NCBI GenBank assembly: GCA_013298125.1
Contig: JAAFJP010000006.1
Location: 1-64,000, forward strand
DNA length: 64,000 nucleotides
Reading direction: 5' to 3'
From: Cytophagales bacterium
GTDB lineage: Bacteria; Bacteroidota; Bacteroidia; Cytophagales; Spirosomataceae
Made by a program: the position numbers and the translations under genes. Shown here one piece after another: positions 38,381-46,591 of this stretch; positions within the stretch are counted from its first letter, which is position 1; each line of letters starts with the position of its first letter. The notes under the pieces are model-generated. The model was not told where the DNA came from. It did not search any database and saw nothing but the letters and a program-made list of their open reading frames with translations.

Positions 38381-38497
38381 GTAGGTAGTCAATAGTTTAT
38401 CAGTAGGCAGAATTAAAAATTAACTATCTCAAAATGAACCAGTTAGTTTGTAAATCGTTTGTATTACTGCAAACTGCCTACTAACGACTGTAAACTT
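38380..38497. repeat. Intergenic imperfect inverted repeat
   Basis: Words AGTAGGCAG (38402-38410) and CTGCCTACT (38474-38482) inside longer degenerate arms 38380-38410 / 38468-38497. It starts at the last base of the EVE stop codon. Confidence 0.65.
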
Positions 38498-38518
38498 AAC
38501 ATCAACCATCAACAATAC

Positions 38519-40132
38519 ATGAAAACCAAATTTGTTCACAGCTCCTTAATCTTACTTTTGGTATTATACGCTCAATTTTCAAACGCCCAGAGCGTCAAAA
38601 GAGTTGAAATACCCGTTCCTTCCACGAGTACAGAATTGTTCACGATTCCAGTGAATGACCAAGGTGTTTTGATTTTGAACGAAATCAATAAAACCAATTT
38701 TAGCCTAACTCGTTACGACATCAATCTCGAACGTCTCTGGACGGTCAATGGAACGATGGATGCCTCGCTTGATTATGTAAAACATTCTTACGATGGTAAA
38801 AATCTCTATCTTCTTTTTAGTAGATACCGTAGCAATGTCTATGAAGTTGTGAAGGTAAATTTAGGTCCTGGTTTTATTGAAAAATATCAAATCATGTCCG
38901 TGGACAGAATGGAAGTGTCTGATTTTCAGGCATTAAATGCTTCTGTTTTTATTGCGGGAGTTGTTAATTCTCAACCTGTGATTCTGTTTACGAATCTTAA
39001 TGAACGCAAAACGAAGGTATTACCAAGTGCTTTGAAAAATCAGGCTGAGATTCAGTCGATGGAATTAGACACTACCGCCGACATCGTGAATGTAACGTAT
39101 GCTGTAGGTACGAGAGGTAAAAATTATCAGTTGGTTTTGAAGTCATTTGATGAAAATGGAAAGCAAATTTCACAAGTTGCCATGAATCCTGATAATGAGT
39201 TTGCGATGATGAATGGACGACTAAGTTTAGTCTCAGATTCTACCGAAGTAATGTTTGGAACGTATGGACACAAAAATTCAATCGGTTCTTCTCGTGGACC
39301 TACTTCACAAGGAATTTATTTTACCAAACTTGTTGATAATGAGGTAACTGACGTAAAATTTCATAGTTTTACCGAGTTCAAAAACTTCTTCAATTTCATG
39401 TCAGACCGTCAGCGAGAACGTCAAGAGCGTAAAATTCAAGACAAGAAAGAAAAGGGCGAAGATTTGCGGTTAGACTACCGTTTATTGGTACATGACATCG
39501 TCAAGCAGAATAATCAATACATTATGGTTGCTGAGGCATTTTATCCAGAGTACAGAAATAATAACTTCAACAACCCGTATGGATTTGGAAATGGTGCTTG
39601 GAATAGTTGGGGAAGCCCTTACAGCTCATTTTATAATCCGTATCGTTGGGGTTACGGTAATTATGGTTTATATTCACCGTTTAGTTCCTATTATTCGCCA
39701 TGGGGTTGGGGAAACCGAAATTTCAATAATGGTCAAGTCTTTGAGGGATGGATATATACCCACGCTATTGTAGCGGCATTCGATGAGAAGGGAAATTTGC
39801 TTTGGGACAACAGTATTGAACTTAAAGATGTAAAAGAGCAAAAACTCTCAGAAAAAGTAAAAGCCTCTATCAAAGGCGATGAAATTACGCTTTCATACAG
39901 CAACAAAGGACAAATTTTTACGAAAATTATCAAGGCTGAAAAAGTTGTTGAAAATACCCAACCAAGACCAATTGATACTCAAATGGAAGGCGATAAAGTA
40001 AAACAAACGACTTCTGACAGTATTGATTTTTGGTACAATAATTTCTTCATAGCCTCTGGTTATCAGAAGATTAGCAATGACCAAGAAGGCGGCAAACGAA
40101 ATGTTTTTTATTTGAATAAGGTGTCGTTTTAA
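38519..40132 (+). CDS. Secreted protein with Gly/Asn/Tyr/Trp-rich tract, unknown function
   Basis: About 537 aa from ATG 38519, with a signal peptide (FVHSSLILLLVLYAQFSNAQ). Beta-rich sequence of repeated short strands reminiscent of a propeller-like or surface protein. Between about residues 344 and 405 is a low-complexity tract dominated by N, G, Y, W, S, P and F (for example NPYRWGYGNYGLYSPFSSYY) that interrupts otherwise charged sequence. Predicted periplasmic or outer-membrane lumen. No domain recognised. Confidence 0.7.
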   Translation: MKTKFVHSSLILLLVLYAQFSNAQSVKRVEIPVPSTSTELFTIPVNDQGVLILNEINKTNFSLTRYDINLERLWTVNGTMDASLDYVKHSYDGKNLYLLFSRYRSNVYEVVKVNLGPGFIEKYQIMSVDRMEVSDFQALNASVFIAGVVNSQPVILFTNLNERKTKVLPSALKNQAEIQSMELDTTADIVNVTYAVGTRGKNYQLVLKSFDENGKQISQVAMNPDNEFAMMNGRLSLVSDSTEVMFGTYGHKNSIGSSRGPTSQGIYFTKLVDNEVTDVKFHSFTEFKNFFNFMSDRQRERQERKIQDKKEKGEDLRLDYRLLVHDIVKQNNQYIMVAEAFYPEYRNNNFNNPYGFGNGAWNSWGSPYSSFYNPYRWGYGNYGLYSPFSSYYSPWGWGNRNFNNGQVFEGWIYTHAIVAAFDEKGNLLWDNSIELKDVKEQKLSEKVKASIKGDEITLSYSNKGQIFTKIIKAEKVVENTQPRPIDTQMEGDKVKQTTSDSIDFWYNNFFIASGYQKISNDQEGGKRNVFYLNKVSF

Positions 40133-40158
40133 AAGGTAAAACGATTCTACAGAATCGA

Positions 40159-40193
40159 AAAACGCCCCAAAACACTTTGTTTTGGGGCGTTTT
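40159..40193 (+). terminator. Rho-independent terminator
   Basis: 16-bp perfect stem (40159-40174 / 40178-40193, core ACGCCCCAAAACA) with loop CTT and T-rich end; preceded by a small hairpin at 40143-40156. Confidence 0.9.
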
Positions 40194-40262
40194 GTTTGAA
40201 AAGGAGTTTTATAAAATTACCTTTGTAAAAACAACTTATTCTAAGAAAGTGGAATATAGTAC

Positions 40263-40327
40263 GTGTAGGGACGAATCGCCTTCGTCCACTTATTGTATTT
40301 CGTGGACGAATGCGATTCATCCCTAAC
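40263..40327. repeat. Intergenic inverted repeat (GGACGAAT family)
   Basis: Arms 40263-40289 / 40302-40327 match with a few mismatches; core GAATCGCCTTCGTCCAC. It lies 33 bases before the methyltransferase start. Confidence 0.8.
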
Positions 40328-40359
40328 CCAAAGAAATAGCAACCATACTTTTTCAATTA

Positions 40360-41256
40360 ATGCAAAACGAAACAATCCAACTTCAAACCCCAAAAAACTG
40401 GAAGGAATACCAACTAATCGACTCAGGGGGATTTGAGAAATTAGAAAAATTCGGAAAATATTTTCTCCGCCGTCCAGAACCGCAGGCGGCTTGGGATAAA
40501 TCTATGCCTGAATCTGAGTGGGAACGCACTGCCAACGCCATTTTCAAGAAAGAAAAAGGCTCGCAAGACAAAGGTGAATGGGTGATGAATAAAGGCATGG
40601 AAGACCGTTGGTTTATGAACTACAAAACGGCTGATTTAGACCTTAATTTCAAATTGGCTCTTTCGTCTTTCAAGCACGTCGGCATCTTCCCAGAACAAGC
40701 CTCTAATTGGGATTTTATTCAAGAAAAAATCAAAAAACTGCCTGTCGAAAAGCCTAAAATCTTAAATCTTTTCGCTTACACAGGCGGGGCATCACTCGCA
40801 GCCAAGCAAGCTGGGGCAGATATTACGCACGTGGACTCTATCAAACAAGTAATTTCATGGTCGAGAGAAAACATGGAAGCGAGTGCGTTGGACAATATCC
40901 GTTGGGTAGTTGAAGATGCCTTGAAATTCGTAAAACGTGAAGCAAAAAGAGGAAATTTTTACCAAGGAATCATCCTCGACCCTCCCGCCTACGGACGTGG
41001 ACCTGATGGCGAACGATGGATTTTGGAAGAACAAATCAATGAATTACTAAAAACTGTCGAACAGATTTTGGATAAAGAAAACTATTTTCTCATACTCAAT
41101 ATGTACTCAATGGGCTTTTCGAGTTTGATTGTGGAGAATTTAGTAAAATGTTCTTTTACACAAAACAAAAACCATGAATTTGGAGAATTATACTTGAAAG
41201 ACAGTTTTAATAAGAAGTTACCCTTGGGAGTTTTTTATCGTTTTGCGAGTGTGTAA
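40360..41256 (+). CDS. SAM-dependent methyltransferase (RlmI/RlmK-like class)
   Basis: 298 aa. Rossmann MTase core with LNLFAYTGGASLAAKQAGA (SAM motif I), THVDSIKQVISWSREN, and the catalytic-loop signature DPPAYGRGPDGERW. This is the arrangement of 23S rRNA cytosine/guanine methyltransferases (RlmI, RlmK), and the N-terminal part lacks a PUA domain. So an RNA methyltransferase is likely, with the target unknown. Start ATG 40360. Confidence 0.83.
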   Translation: MQNETIQLQTPKNWKEYQLIDSGGFEKLEKFGKYFLRRPEPQAAWDKSMPESEWERTANAIFKKEKGSQDKGEWVMNKGMEDRWFMNYKTADLDLNFKLALSSFKHVGIFPEQASNWDFIQEKIKKLPVEKPKILNLFAYTGGASLAAKQAGADITHVDSIKQVISWSRENMEASALDNIRWVVEDALKFVKREAKRGNFYQGIILDPPAYGRGPDGERWILEEQINELLKTVEQILDKENYFLILNMYSMGFSSLIVENLVKCSFTQNKNHEFGELYLKDSFNKKLPLGVFYRFASV

Positions 41257-41365
41257 CCTAATTCACAAAAAGAGATTTATCTATTTTGAGCGTAAAAATG
41301 AACCAAATCGTTAATTCAAAATGTTGTAATTTTGAAATTGATATTAAACTAAATAAATAATTACA

Positions 41366-41689
41366 ATGGGAAAATATGTTGTAGCAACTGATGCAAATTT
41401 TCAGGAGCTAATTAATTCAGACAAGCCAGTATTAGTTGATTTTTGGGCAGAATGGTGTGGACCATGTAAAATGATTGGACCAATCGTTGAAGAATTGGCT
41501 GGTGATTTGGAAGGTCAAGCTACTATCGCTAAAATGGACGTTGATGCAAATTCAACTGTGCCTTCAACGTTAGGCATTCGCTCAATTCCAACTTTGATGA
41601 TATTCAAAAATGGTGAATTAGTAGAGAGAATGGTTGGCGGAAATATTCCAAAGGCTGTTTTAGCTCAGACAATTTTGAAACACGCATAA
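41366..41689 (+). CDS. Thioredoxin TrxA
   Basis: 107 aa with the canonical active site W30-C31-G-P-C34 and the cis-Pro loop IRSIPTLMIF. Reduces cytoplasmic disulfides. The length and lack of signal peptide fit a housekeeping thioredoxin. A Bacteroidota-type TAATTTTG sequence lies at 41327, but no matching -33 element was found. Confidence 0.97.
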   Translation: MGKYVVATDANFQELINSDKPVLVDFWAEWCGPCKMIGPIVEELAGDLEGQATIAKMDVDANSTVPSTLGIRSIPTLMIFKNGELVERMVGGNIPKAVLAQTILKHA

Positions 41690-41692
41690 ATT

Positions 41693-41790
41693 CAATTAAC
41701 AAGGGGCAATTAACAAACAACAGCTAAAATGAGGGTATATTTACCCAAATATATTTTAATTGTTAATTGATAATTGTTCCTTGATAATTG
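41693..41790. repeat. Inverted repeat whose right arm encodes the end of the aminotransferase
   Basis: Left arm 41693-41718 (CAATTAACAAGGGGCAATTA) and right arm 41762-41790 are imperfectly complementary. The right arm lies within the last codons of the aminotransferase (IIKEQLSI) so the repeat contributes its C-terminus. Confidence 0.7.
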
Positions 41791-42961
41791 TACAGGCTTT
41801 TCTGATTTCTTCCTCAGTAATTATTAACGGTGGGGCGATTCTCATTGAGTTATCGCAAAATAAAAACCAATCAGTAATGATTCCTTTCTCTATTGCTCGG
41901 TCAATGATGGGTTTTAGTGTTTCAAAATCCTCAAATTCAACCGCCATTATCAATCCTTGATTTCTAACTTCTTTTATTTTCTTGTGAACCAATAAGTCTC
42001 TGAAAATCTGGGCTTTATGTTTTACTTCTTCTAATAATTTTTCTTCATAAATCACGTTCAAAGTTGCCAAAGATGCTGCACAACTGACTGGATGCCCTCC
42101 GAATGTGGTGATGTGTCCTAAGATTGGATTATTCTTGAAAACGGACATAACTTTCTGATTGGCAATGAAAGCACCGATTGGCATTCCGCCGCCCATACCT
42201 TTGGCACACAATAAAACATCTGGATAAAACCCAAATTGTTCAAATGCCCAAAACGAACCTGTTCGTCCAAAACCCGTTTGAATTTCGTCAATAATTAATA
42301 ATGTTCCTGTCAAATCACATTGCCTTCTTAATTCTATAAAGTATTGATAATCAGGTACTCTAACGCCCGCTTCGCCCGCAATGATTTCTATAAAAACTGC
42401 CGCAGTACGACAAGTTATTTTTTGAATATCCTCAAAATTCCCGTGATTAATTTGTTTAATTGACGGTAGGAGAGGGCGATAATTTCTTTTAAAATTTTCA
42501 CTTCCAGATAATGACAAAGCCCCTTGTGTAGCACCATGATAGGCATTTATGCAAGAAATAATTTCTTGGCGACCTGTGTATCGTTTGGCTAATTTCATTG
42601 CCCCTTCAACTGCCTCAGTACCTGAATTGGTGAAATACACATTATCCAAAACTGGATATTTTCGACAACCTTTATCTAATGTTTTGACTAATGCCTCTGC
42701 TAAAAGCGTTTGTGGGGCTTGTACATATTCACCATAAACCATCAAGTGTAAATATTTATCTACTTGATTATGAATGGCTTGGGTAACTTTCGGGTGTCGA
42801 TGTCCAACATTTGAGACTCCTATACCCGAAATTAAATCCATGTATTCTTTACCGTCTTTCCCATACATATATACGCCTTCCGCCCGTTCGATTTCGAGCG
42901 AAAGAGGGAAGTCGGATGTTTGAGCAACATTTTTTAAGAATAATTCTCTGTGTGTAATCAT
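41756..42961 (-). CDS. Class III PLP-dependent aminotransferase (ArgD-like)
   Basis: 401 aa. PLP Lys is K254 in CAKGMGGGMP, Asp of the cofactor pair D225 in LIIDEIQTGFGRTG; substrate-side NSGTEAVEGAMKLAKRY. Belongs to the acetylornithine / gamma-aminobutyrate / adenosylmethionine aminotransferase family; it moves an amino group, usually from glutamate. The specific substrate cannot be decided. It is the last leftward gene after the amidoligase cluster, separated from it by 193 bases containing two palindromes, so membership in the same pathway is possible but unproven. Confidence 0.88.
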   Translation of the reverse strand: MITHRELFLKNVAQTSDFPLSLEIERAEGVYMYGKDGKEYMDLISGIGVSNVGHRHPKVTQAIHNQVDKYLHLMVYGEYVQAPQTLLAEALVKTLDKGCRKYPVLDNVYFTNSGTEAVEGAMKLAKRYTGRQEIISCINAYHGATQGALSLSGSENFKRNYRPLLPSIKQINHGNFEDIQKITCRTAAVFIEIIAGEAGVRVPDYQYFIELRRQCDLTGTLLIIDEIQTGFGRTGSFWAFEQFGFYPDVLLCAKGMGGGMPIGAFIANQKVMSVFKNNPILGHITTFGGHPVSCAASLATLNVIYEEKLLEEVKHKAQIFRDLLVHKKIKEVRNQGLIMAVEFEDFETLKPIIDRAIEKGIITDWFLFCDNSMRIAPPLIITEEEIRKACTIIKEQLSINN

Positions 42962-42993
42962 TAAATTAAAGTAAAAGGTCTTATTTTTAAGAA

Positions 42994-43053
42994 TCTTTTA
43001 CTCAAATCCATAGCGAGGGGTTTAAACCCCTCGCTATGGATTTGAGTAAAAGA
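42994..43053. repeat. 60-base perfect palindrome (ATCCATAGCGAGGGG family, copy 2)
   Basis: 30-bp arms without loop. Its central 36 bases (43006-43041) equal those at 14443-14478. It lies between the aminotransferase start and another palindrome. Confidence 0.93.
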
Positions 43054-43100
43054 TAACGTCTAAAATTTAAGAGAATTCAAATTACAATAAGTACAACTAA

Positions 43101-43133
43101 AAGGACGACTTCCTTCAAAAGGAAGTCGTCCTT
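43101..43133. repeat. Palindrome, 15-bp arms
   Basis: Perfect arms AAGGACGACTTCCTT (43101-43115) and its complement 43119-43133, loop CAA. Lies directly after the end of the leftward ATP-grasp-like gene (stop at 43155), so it may serve as its terminator. Confidence 0.88.
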
Positions 43134-43154
43134 AGATTTATACCAAACTTTCTA

Positions 43155-44351
43155 CTATTTTTCCATAAAACAAACACTACCACCCACCCAATCAAAGTCT
43201 TTGTTGTATCGAACGCCAATCATTTCGCCTCTTGAAAGTCTTGCGAGATTGGTTAATAAAGTTGGTCTCGGTTCGTCTTTTTGCCAAATATATAACATTC
43301 TGATTTCGCATTTCACGTTGCTTCCGTCTGTTGTTTCGATAACGGGTTCATACTTTACCTTTTTCTGTAAAATATAATTTTCGGGGTCATTGATTTTTTC
43401 TAAATCTGATGGTAAAACGTTGATAATCACCCCACTACCTGCAAATGAAAATAAAGGTTTCAGAACATAATCTGATAAGTTTTCTGGAAAATTACCTTCA
43501 TATTCACTCAAAAATCGACATTCTGGGATGTATTGATTTTTGAACAGAGGCATTGTAAACTTACTAATTCTGAAAAACCAATTGGGATGCCCAATCCATT
43601 CAACTTCAACATCATCGGTCAAATTAAAATCTGGTTTTAGGTCAGGGAAATTGGTTAAATCATCAAATATCAATCGGTTATAAATTCGATTAATGGGCGT
43701 TTTGATGCCATCATTTAGATAAAATAATTTCTTTCCTTCCTTGATAATCTTTGTTAGACAAACAGCCTTGACACCAATAAGGTTTTCGGTAACATCAAAA
43801 TCTATACGGGTTTTTTGTGTTTCTGGATAGATTTCTAATAAAATTACATTTTCAACTTTTTCTTTTCCAATGATTAACTTTCTCAGTTGTTCGATATAGT
43901 CTTTTCTATCAAAATCATTGAAAATAAATTCATAATTTTCTGGAATATCAAAGTGCTTTTGAAAATTCTCAGAAAGTAAATATTGAAATCCAAAAAGTGA
44001 TGGAAAGCCTTGTAATTCAATGAGTTGTGGCTCAAATTCGCCTGATTCATTTTGGCAAACAGCAAAATCAATGGCTAAAAAAGAAGTATGCTTATTTTCG
44101 TTGGGAACGTTTTGAATTTGTGGAATTGCCTTGTCAGTTTTTGCTTTAAAATCATCTTTTACAATCACATCAACAATACTTTCACAAGTTTCTATCAATT
44201 TGTTTTTTAAATACTTAGGGACAAAAACAGGTGTTTCGGCTACTCTAAACTCGATGGGTTTGTGAGTAGCATTATTCAAATCACTCAAAAAGTTTTGGTA
44301 TTTTTCTTGGGTGAAAGATTGATTATATTTTTGTCTGATTGATGATTGCAT
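43155..44351 (-). CDS. ATP-grasp-like ligase of unknown specificity
   Basis: 398 aa, last gene of the cluster. I do not see a standard family name, but an ATP-grasp-like end is suggested by YVLKPLFSFAGSGVIINV (a K plus glycine-rich loop), YILQKKVKYEPVIETTDGS, and a strand CEIRMLYIW with charged residues that could bind magnesium. The N-terminal half (ELQGFPSLFGFQYLL) resembles the substrate side of glutathionylspermidine-synthase-like enzymes. Cytoplasmic. Twenty-seven bases from the amidotransferase upstream, so co-transcribed. A role in forming an amide bond is inferred. Confidence 0.6.
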   Translation of the reverse strand: MQSSIRQKYNQSFTQEKYQNFLSDLNNATHKPIEFRVAETPVFVPKYLKNKLIETCESIVDVIVKDDFKAKTDKAIPQIQNVPNENKHTSFLAIDFAVCQNESGEFEPQLIELQGFPSLFGFQYLLSENFQKHFDIPENYEFIFNDFDRKDYIEQLRKLIIGKEKVENVILLEIYPETQKTRIDFDVTENLIGVKAVCLTKIIKEGKKLFYLNDGIKTPINRIYNRLIFDDLTNFPDLKPDFNLTDDVEVEWIGHPNWFFRISKFTMPLFKNQYIPECRFLSEYEGNFPENLSDYVLKPLFSFAGSGVIINVLPSDLEKINDPENYILQKKVKYEPVIETTDGSNVKCEIRMLYIWQKDEPRPTLLTNLARLSRGEMIGVRYNKDFDWVGGSVCFMEK

Positions 44352-44378
44352 TCTTGTTTTCGAACTGGAAAGTTCGAT

Positions 44379-45227
44379 TTACATCACTAATTCTAATTGC
44401 ATTACAGACTCCATCGCTTTTTTCAAAAACTTAGGAATAATGATTGATTCTGTCAAAATAATCTTGTCTGGGTCGTCCAATTTATCAATCATATCATTGT
44501 ACTTTTCTAAGCCATGCGTTTTGATTACAGCCTTCTTTTTATCATAGGATGATAAGTATTTTTTCATCCCAATCCCATCAGCTTCTGGATGAAATTGTGT
44601 TCCAAAAACCTCTTCTGAAAAACGAATTGCCATGATAGCACGCTCTAAATTGACGTGTGGACGTTCCTTTTCCATACGTAAAAGTGTAACGCCTAATTGA
44701 TTAATCCGCTTTTTGTTTGGACTAACTAATTGATAATCACGAGAATCGACAACATAAAATGGCTCAGGCAACCCTGCAAATAATTCTTCTTTGACATTTT
44801 TGTCAATTTGATTTACTGGAAAAACGCCAAAGGCTGTACTTCTTCTTTTCGTGATATTTCCAATACCCAAATGTCGAGCAACTAATTGGAAAGAGTGACA
44901 AATTAAAAACAAATACTTTTTTGTACTTTCCTCATATTTCACCTGTTCTGAATTATTATGAGCAAATACCGAATCAATGAATTTGAAATAAGGTTCTTCC
45001 CAAGATTCTCCTAACTCTAATGGACTTCCTGGACCACCCGTTGAGATGTAAATATCAAAACTTAAATCTGGAATTTCATTGTTTGCACGGACATTGAAAA
45101 TGGTAGTTTCAATATTAATTTTTTCTCTTTCTTGAAACTCGTCAATTAACTTCACTATACATCTCATTCCCTCACCTGGGAAATTGTTGTACATATCTAA
45201 AATGGCTATTTTAAGTGGTTTTTGCAT
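44379..45227 (-). CDS. Class I glutamine amidotransferase-like protein
   Basis: 282 aa. Catalytic triad is visible: C110 in FLICHSFQL, H213 and E215 in FGTQFHPEAD, and the oxyanion-type STGGPGSP (62-69). The C-H-S after the nucleophile replaces the usual C-L/x-G. Free-standing domain with no synthetase attached, so it either delivers ammonia from glutamine to a partner or hydrolyses a gamma-glutamyl bond. Partner candidates are the ATP-grasp and GCS2-type ligases in the same cluster. The C-terminal about 45 residues extend beyond the domain. Confidence 0.85.
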   Translation of the reverse strand: MQKPLKIAILDMYNNFPGEGMRCIVKLIDEFQEREKINIETTIFNVRANNEIPDLSFDIYISTGGPGSPLELGESWEEPYFKFIDSVFAHNNSEQVKYEESTKKYLFLICHSFQLVARHLGIGNITKRRSTAFGVFPVNQIDKNVKEELFAGLPEPFYVVDSRDYQLVSPNKKRINQLGVTLLRMEKERPHVNLERAIMAIRFSEEVFGTQFHPEADGIGMKKYLSSYDKKKAVIKTHGLEKYNDMIDKLDDPDKIILTESIIIPKFLKKAMESVMQLELVM

Positions 45228-45296
45228 AATATGTTTGTTGGATGATGATGTGTGTTAGGCACATTTATTATACAAAATTACTTAAATTATTGTCAA

Positions 45297-45368
45297 ATTG
45301 AAAAGTATCACAGTTTTCCAACCTGTCAATCGGACTCCACAAACAGGTTGGAAACCTGTGATACTCAA
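45297..45368. repeat. Inverted repeat overlapping a stop codon
   Basis: Arms 45297-45326 / 45342-45368 match with a 3-base and a 1-base gap; core TTTCCAACCTGT. The right arm contains the stop of the GCS2-type gene. Confidence 0.8.
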
Positions 45369-46468
45369 TAAATCCCAAACTTGGTTTCTTCCACAATATA
45401 ATCAACAACAGCCTTTAAATCCCCGCCAGTTTGCTCAAAAACGGCAATTTGGCGGTCTGCACCTGTGCCGTGGTCGAGGATTTCTTTGATGTATTCTACT
45501 TCTTTTCTACTGCCTAACTCATCCAAAACATCATCCACAAATTCCAATAATTCATTACATAATTCACGGTATGGGACTTCTTCTTGCTTACCAAAATCTA
45601 TTAATTTTCCGTGAATACCGTAACGGGCAGCCCGCCATTTATTTTCGTTGATTAAAACTCGACGGTACGTTCTGAAACTAAGATTTTGTTTGAGTAATTT
45701 GTGCAATTTAGCTACCAAAGCCTGCATCAATGCCGCCAAACAGATGGTTTCGTCAATTCGTAAGGTTATATCACAAATCCTAAATTCAATGGTATCATAA
45801 TTTGGATGCAAACGAATATCCCACCAAACTTTCTTGCGATTGCTGATACAATTGGTCTTCATCAATAAATCAATGTACTCATCATACTCAGTTGCCGTGG
45901 CAAAATAGTCTGGAATACCCGTGCGTGGGAATTTCTCAAATACTTTTGAACGATAAGATTTAAAACCTGTATTTCGTCCACACCAAAAAGGGGAGTTGGT
46001 CGAAAGGGCATAAATATGTGGCAAAAAGTACCGAACCGCATTCAATATTTCAATACCTTCTTGACGATTTTCGATGCCTACGTGTACGTGAAGCCCGAAA
46101 ATGAGATTCCCACGTGCAACATCCCTCATTTCGTCAATGAGGGCATCATAATGAGGATTGGGCGTAATGAGTTGTTCTTGCCAATCAGAAAATGGGTGCG
46201 TTCCTGCGGCTGCAACTAAGAGGTTTTGCTTATCAGCTAATTCAATAATGTGCCTTCTAAGTTCAGTAACTTCTTCACGAGCTTCTTGAATATTGTGGCA
46301 AATATTTGTGCCGACTTCCACGACAGCTTGGTGCATTTCTGCCTTAACCCTTTCTTGAAGCGTAATTTGTCCGCCCTCCACAATTTTACTCATGTGTGAG
46401 CGTAATTCACGGGTTACAGGGTCTATGGTCTGAAATTCTTCTTCGATTCCGAGGGTGAATAAGGGCAT
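45365..46468 (-). CDS. GCS2/YbdK-type carboxylate-amine ligase
   Basis: 367 aa, typical length of the glutamate-cysteine ligase 2 family (COG2170). Signature LGIEEEFQTID at the N-terminus (glutamate-binding carboxylates), GLHVHVGIENRQEG (metal/phosphate), and IRLHPNYDTIEFRICD. The reaction is ATP-dependent ligation of an amino group to a gamma-carboxylate, like glutamate plus an amine. YbdK in E. coli has weak glutamate-cysteine ligase activity. Lies between two other ligase-type genes and an amidotransferase, so its substrate is probably pathway-specific. Confidence 0.9.
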   Translation of the reverse strand: MPLFTLGIEEEFQTIDPVTRELRSHMSKIVEGGQITLQERVKAEMHQAVVEVGTNICHNIQEAREEVTELRRHIIELADKQNLLVAAAGTHPFSDWQEQLITPNPHYDALIDEMRDVARGNLIFGLHVHVGIENRQEGIEILNAVRYFLPHIYALSTNSPFWCGRNTGFKSYRSKVFEKFPRTGIPDYFATATEYDEYIDLLMKTNCISNRKKVWWDIRLHPNYDTIEFRICDITLRIDETICLAALMQALVAKLHKLLKQNLSFRTYRRVLINENKWRAARYGIHGKLIDFGKQEEVPYRELCNELLEFVDDVLDELGSRKEVEYIKEILDHGTGADRQIAVFEQTGGDLKAVVDYIVEETKFGIY

Positions 46469-46482
46469 GGCTTTGGGTTATT

Positions 46483-46573
46483 AAACCTCACCCCCGACCC
46501 CTCTCCCGTTGAGAGGGGAGAAAATCGGAAGAATGCTCCCCTCTCAACGGGAGAGGGGCTGGGGGTGAGGTTT
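46483..46573. repeat. GC-rich inverted repeat (CCCCTCTCCCGTTGAG family)
   Basis: 38-bp arms (46483-46520 / 46536-46573) differing in two bases. Strikingly GC-rich in this AT-rich genome. Located in the gap between the GCS2-type and ATP-grasp genes. This word is widespread in Bacteroidota intergenic DNA in my recollection. Confidence 0.88.
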
Positions 46574-46591
46574 TGCGTGTTAATTTAATTT

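Noticed and set aside
41756-42961. Firm assignment of the aminotransferase as ArgD
   Set aside because: Sequence fits the class III family broadly, and no arginine genes are nearby. It could equally serve the amidoligase cluster.
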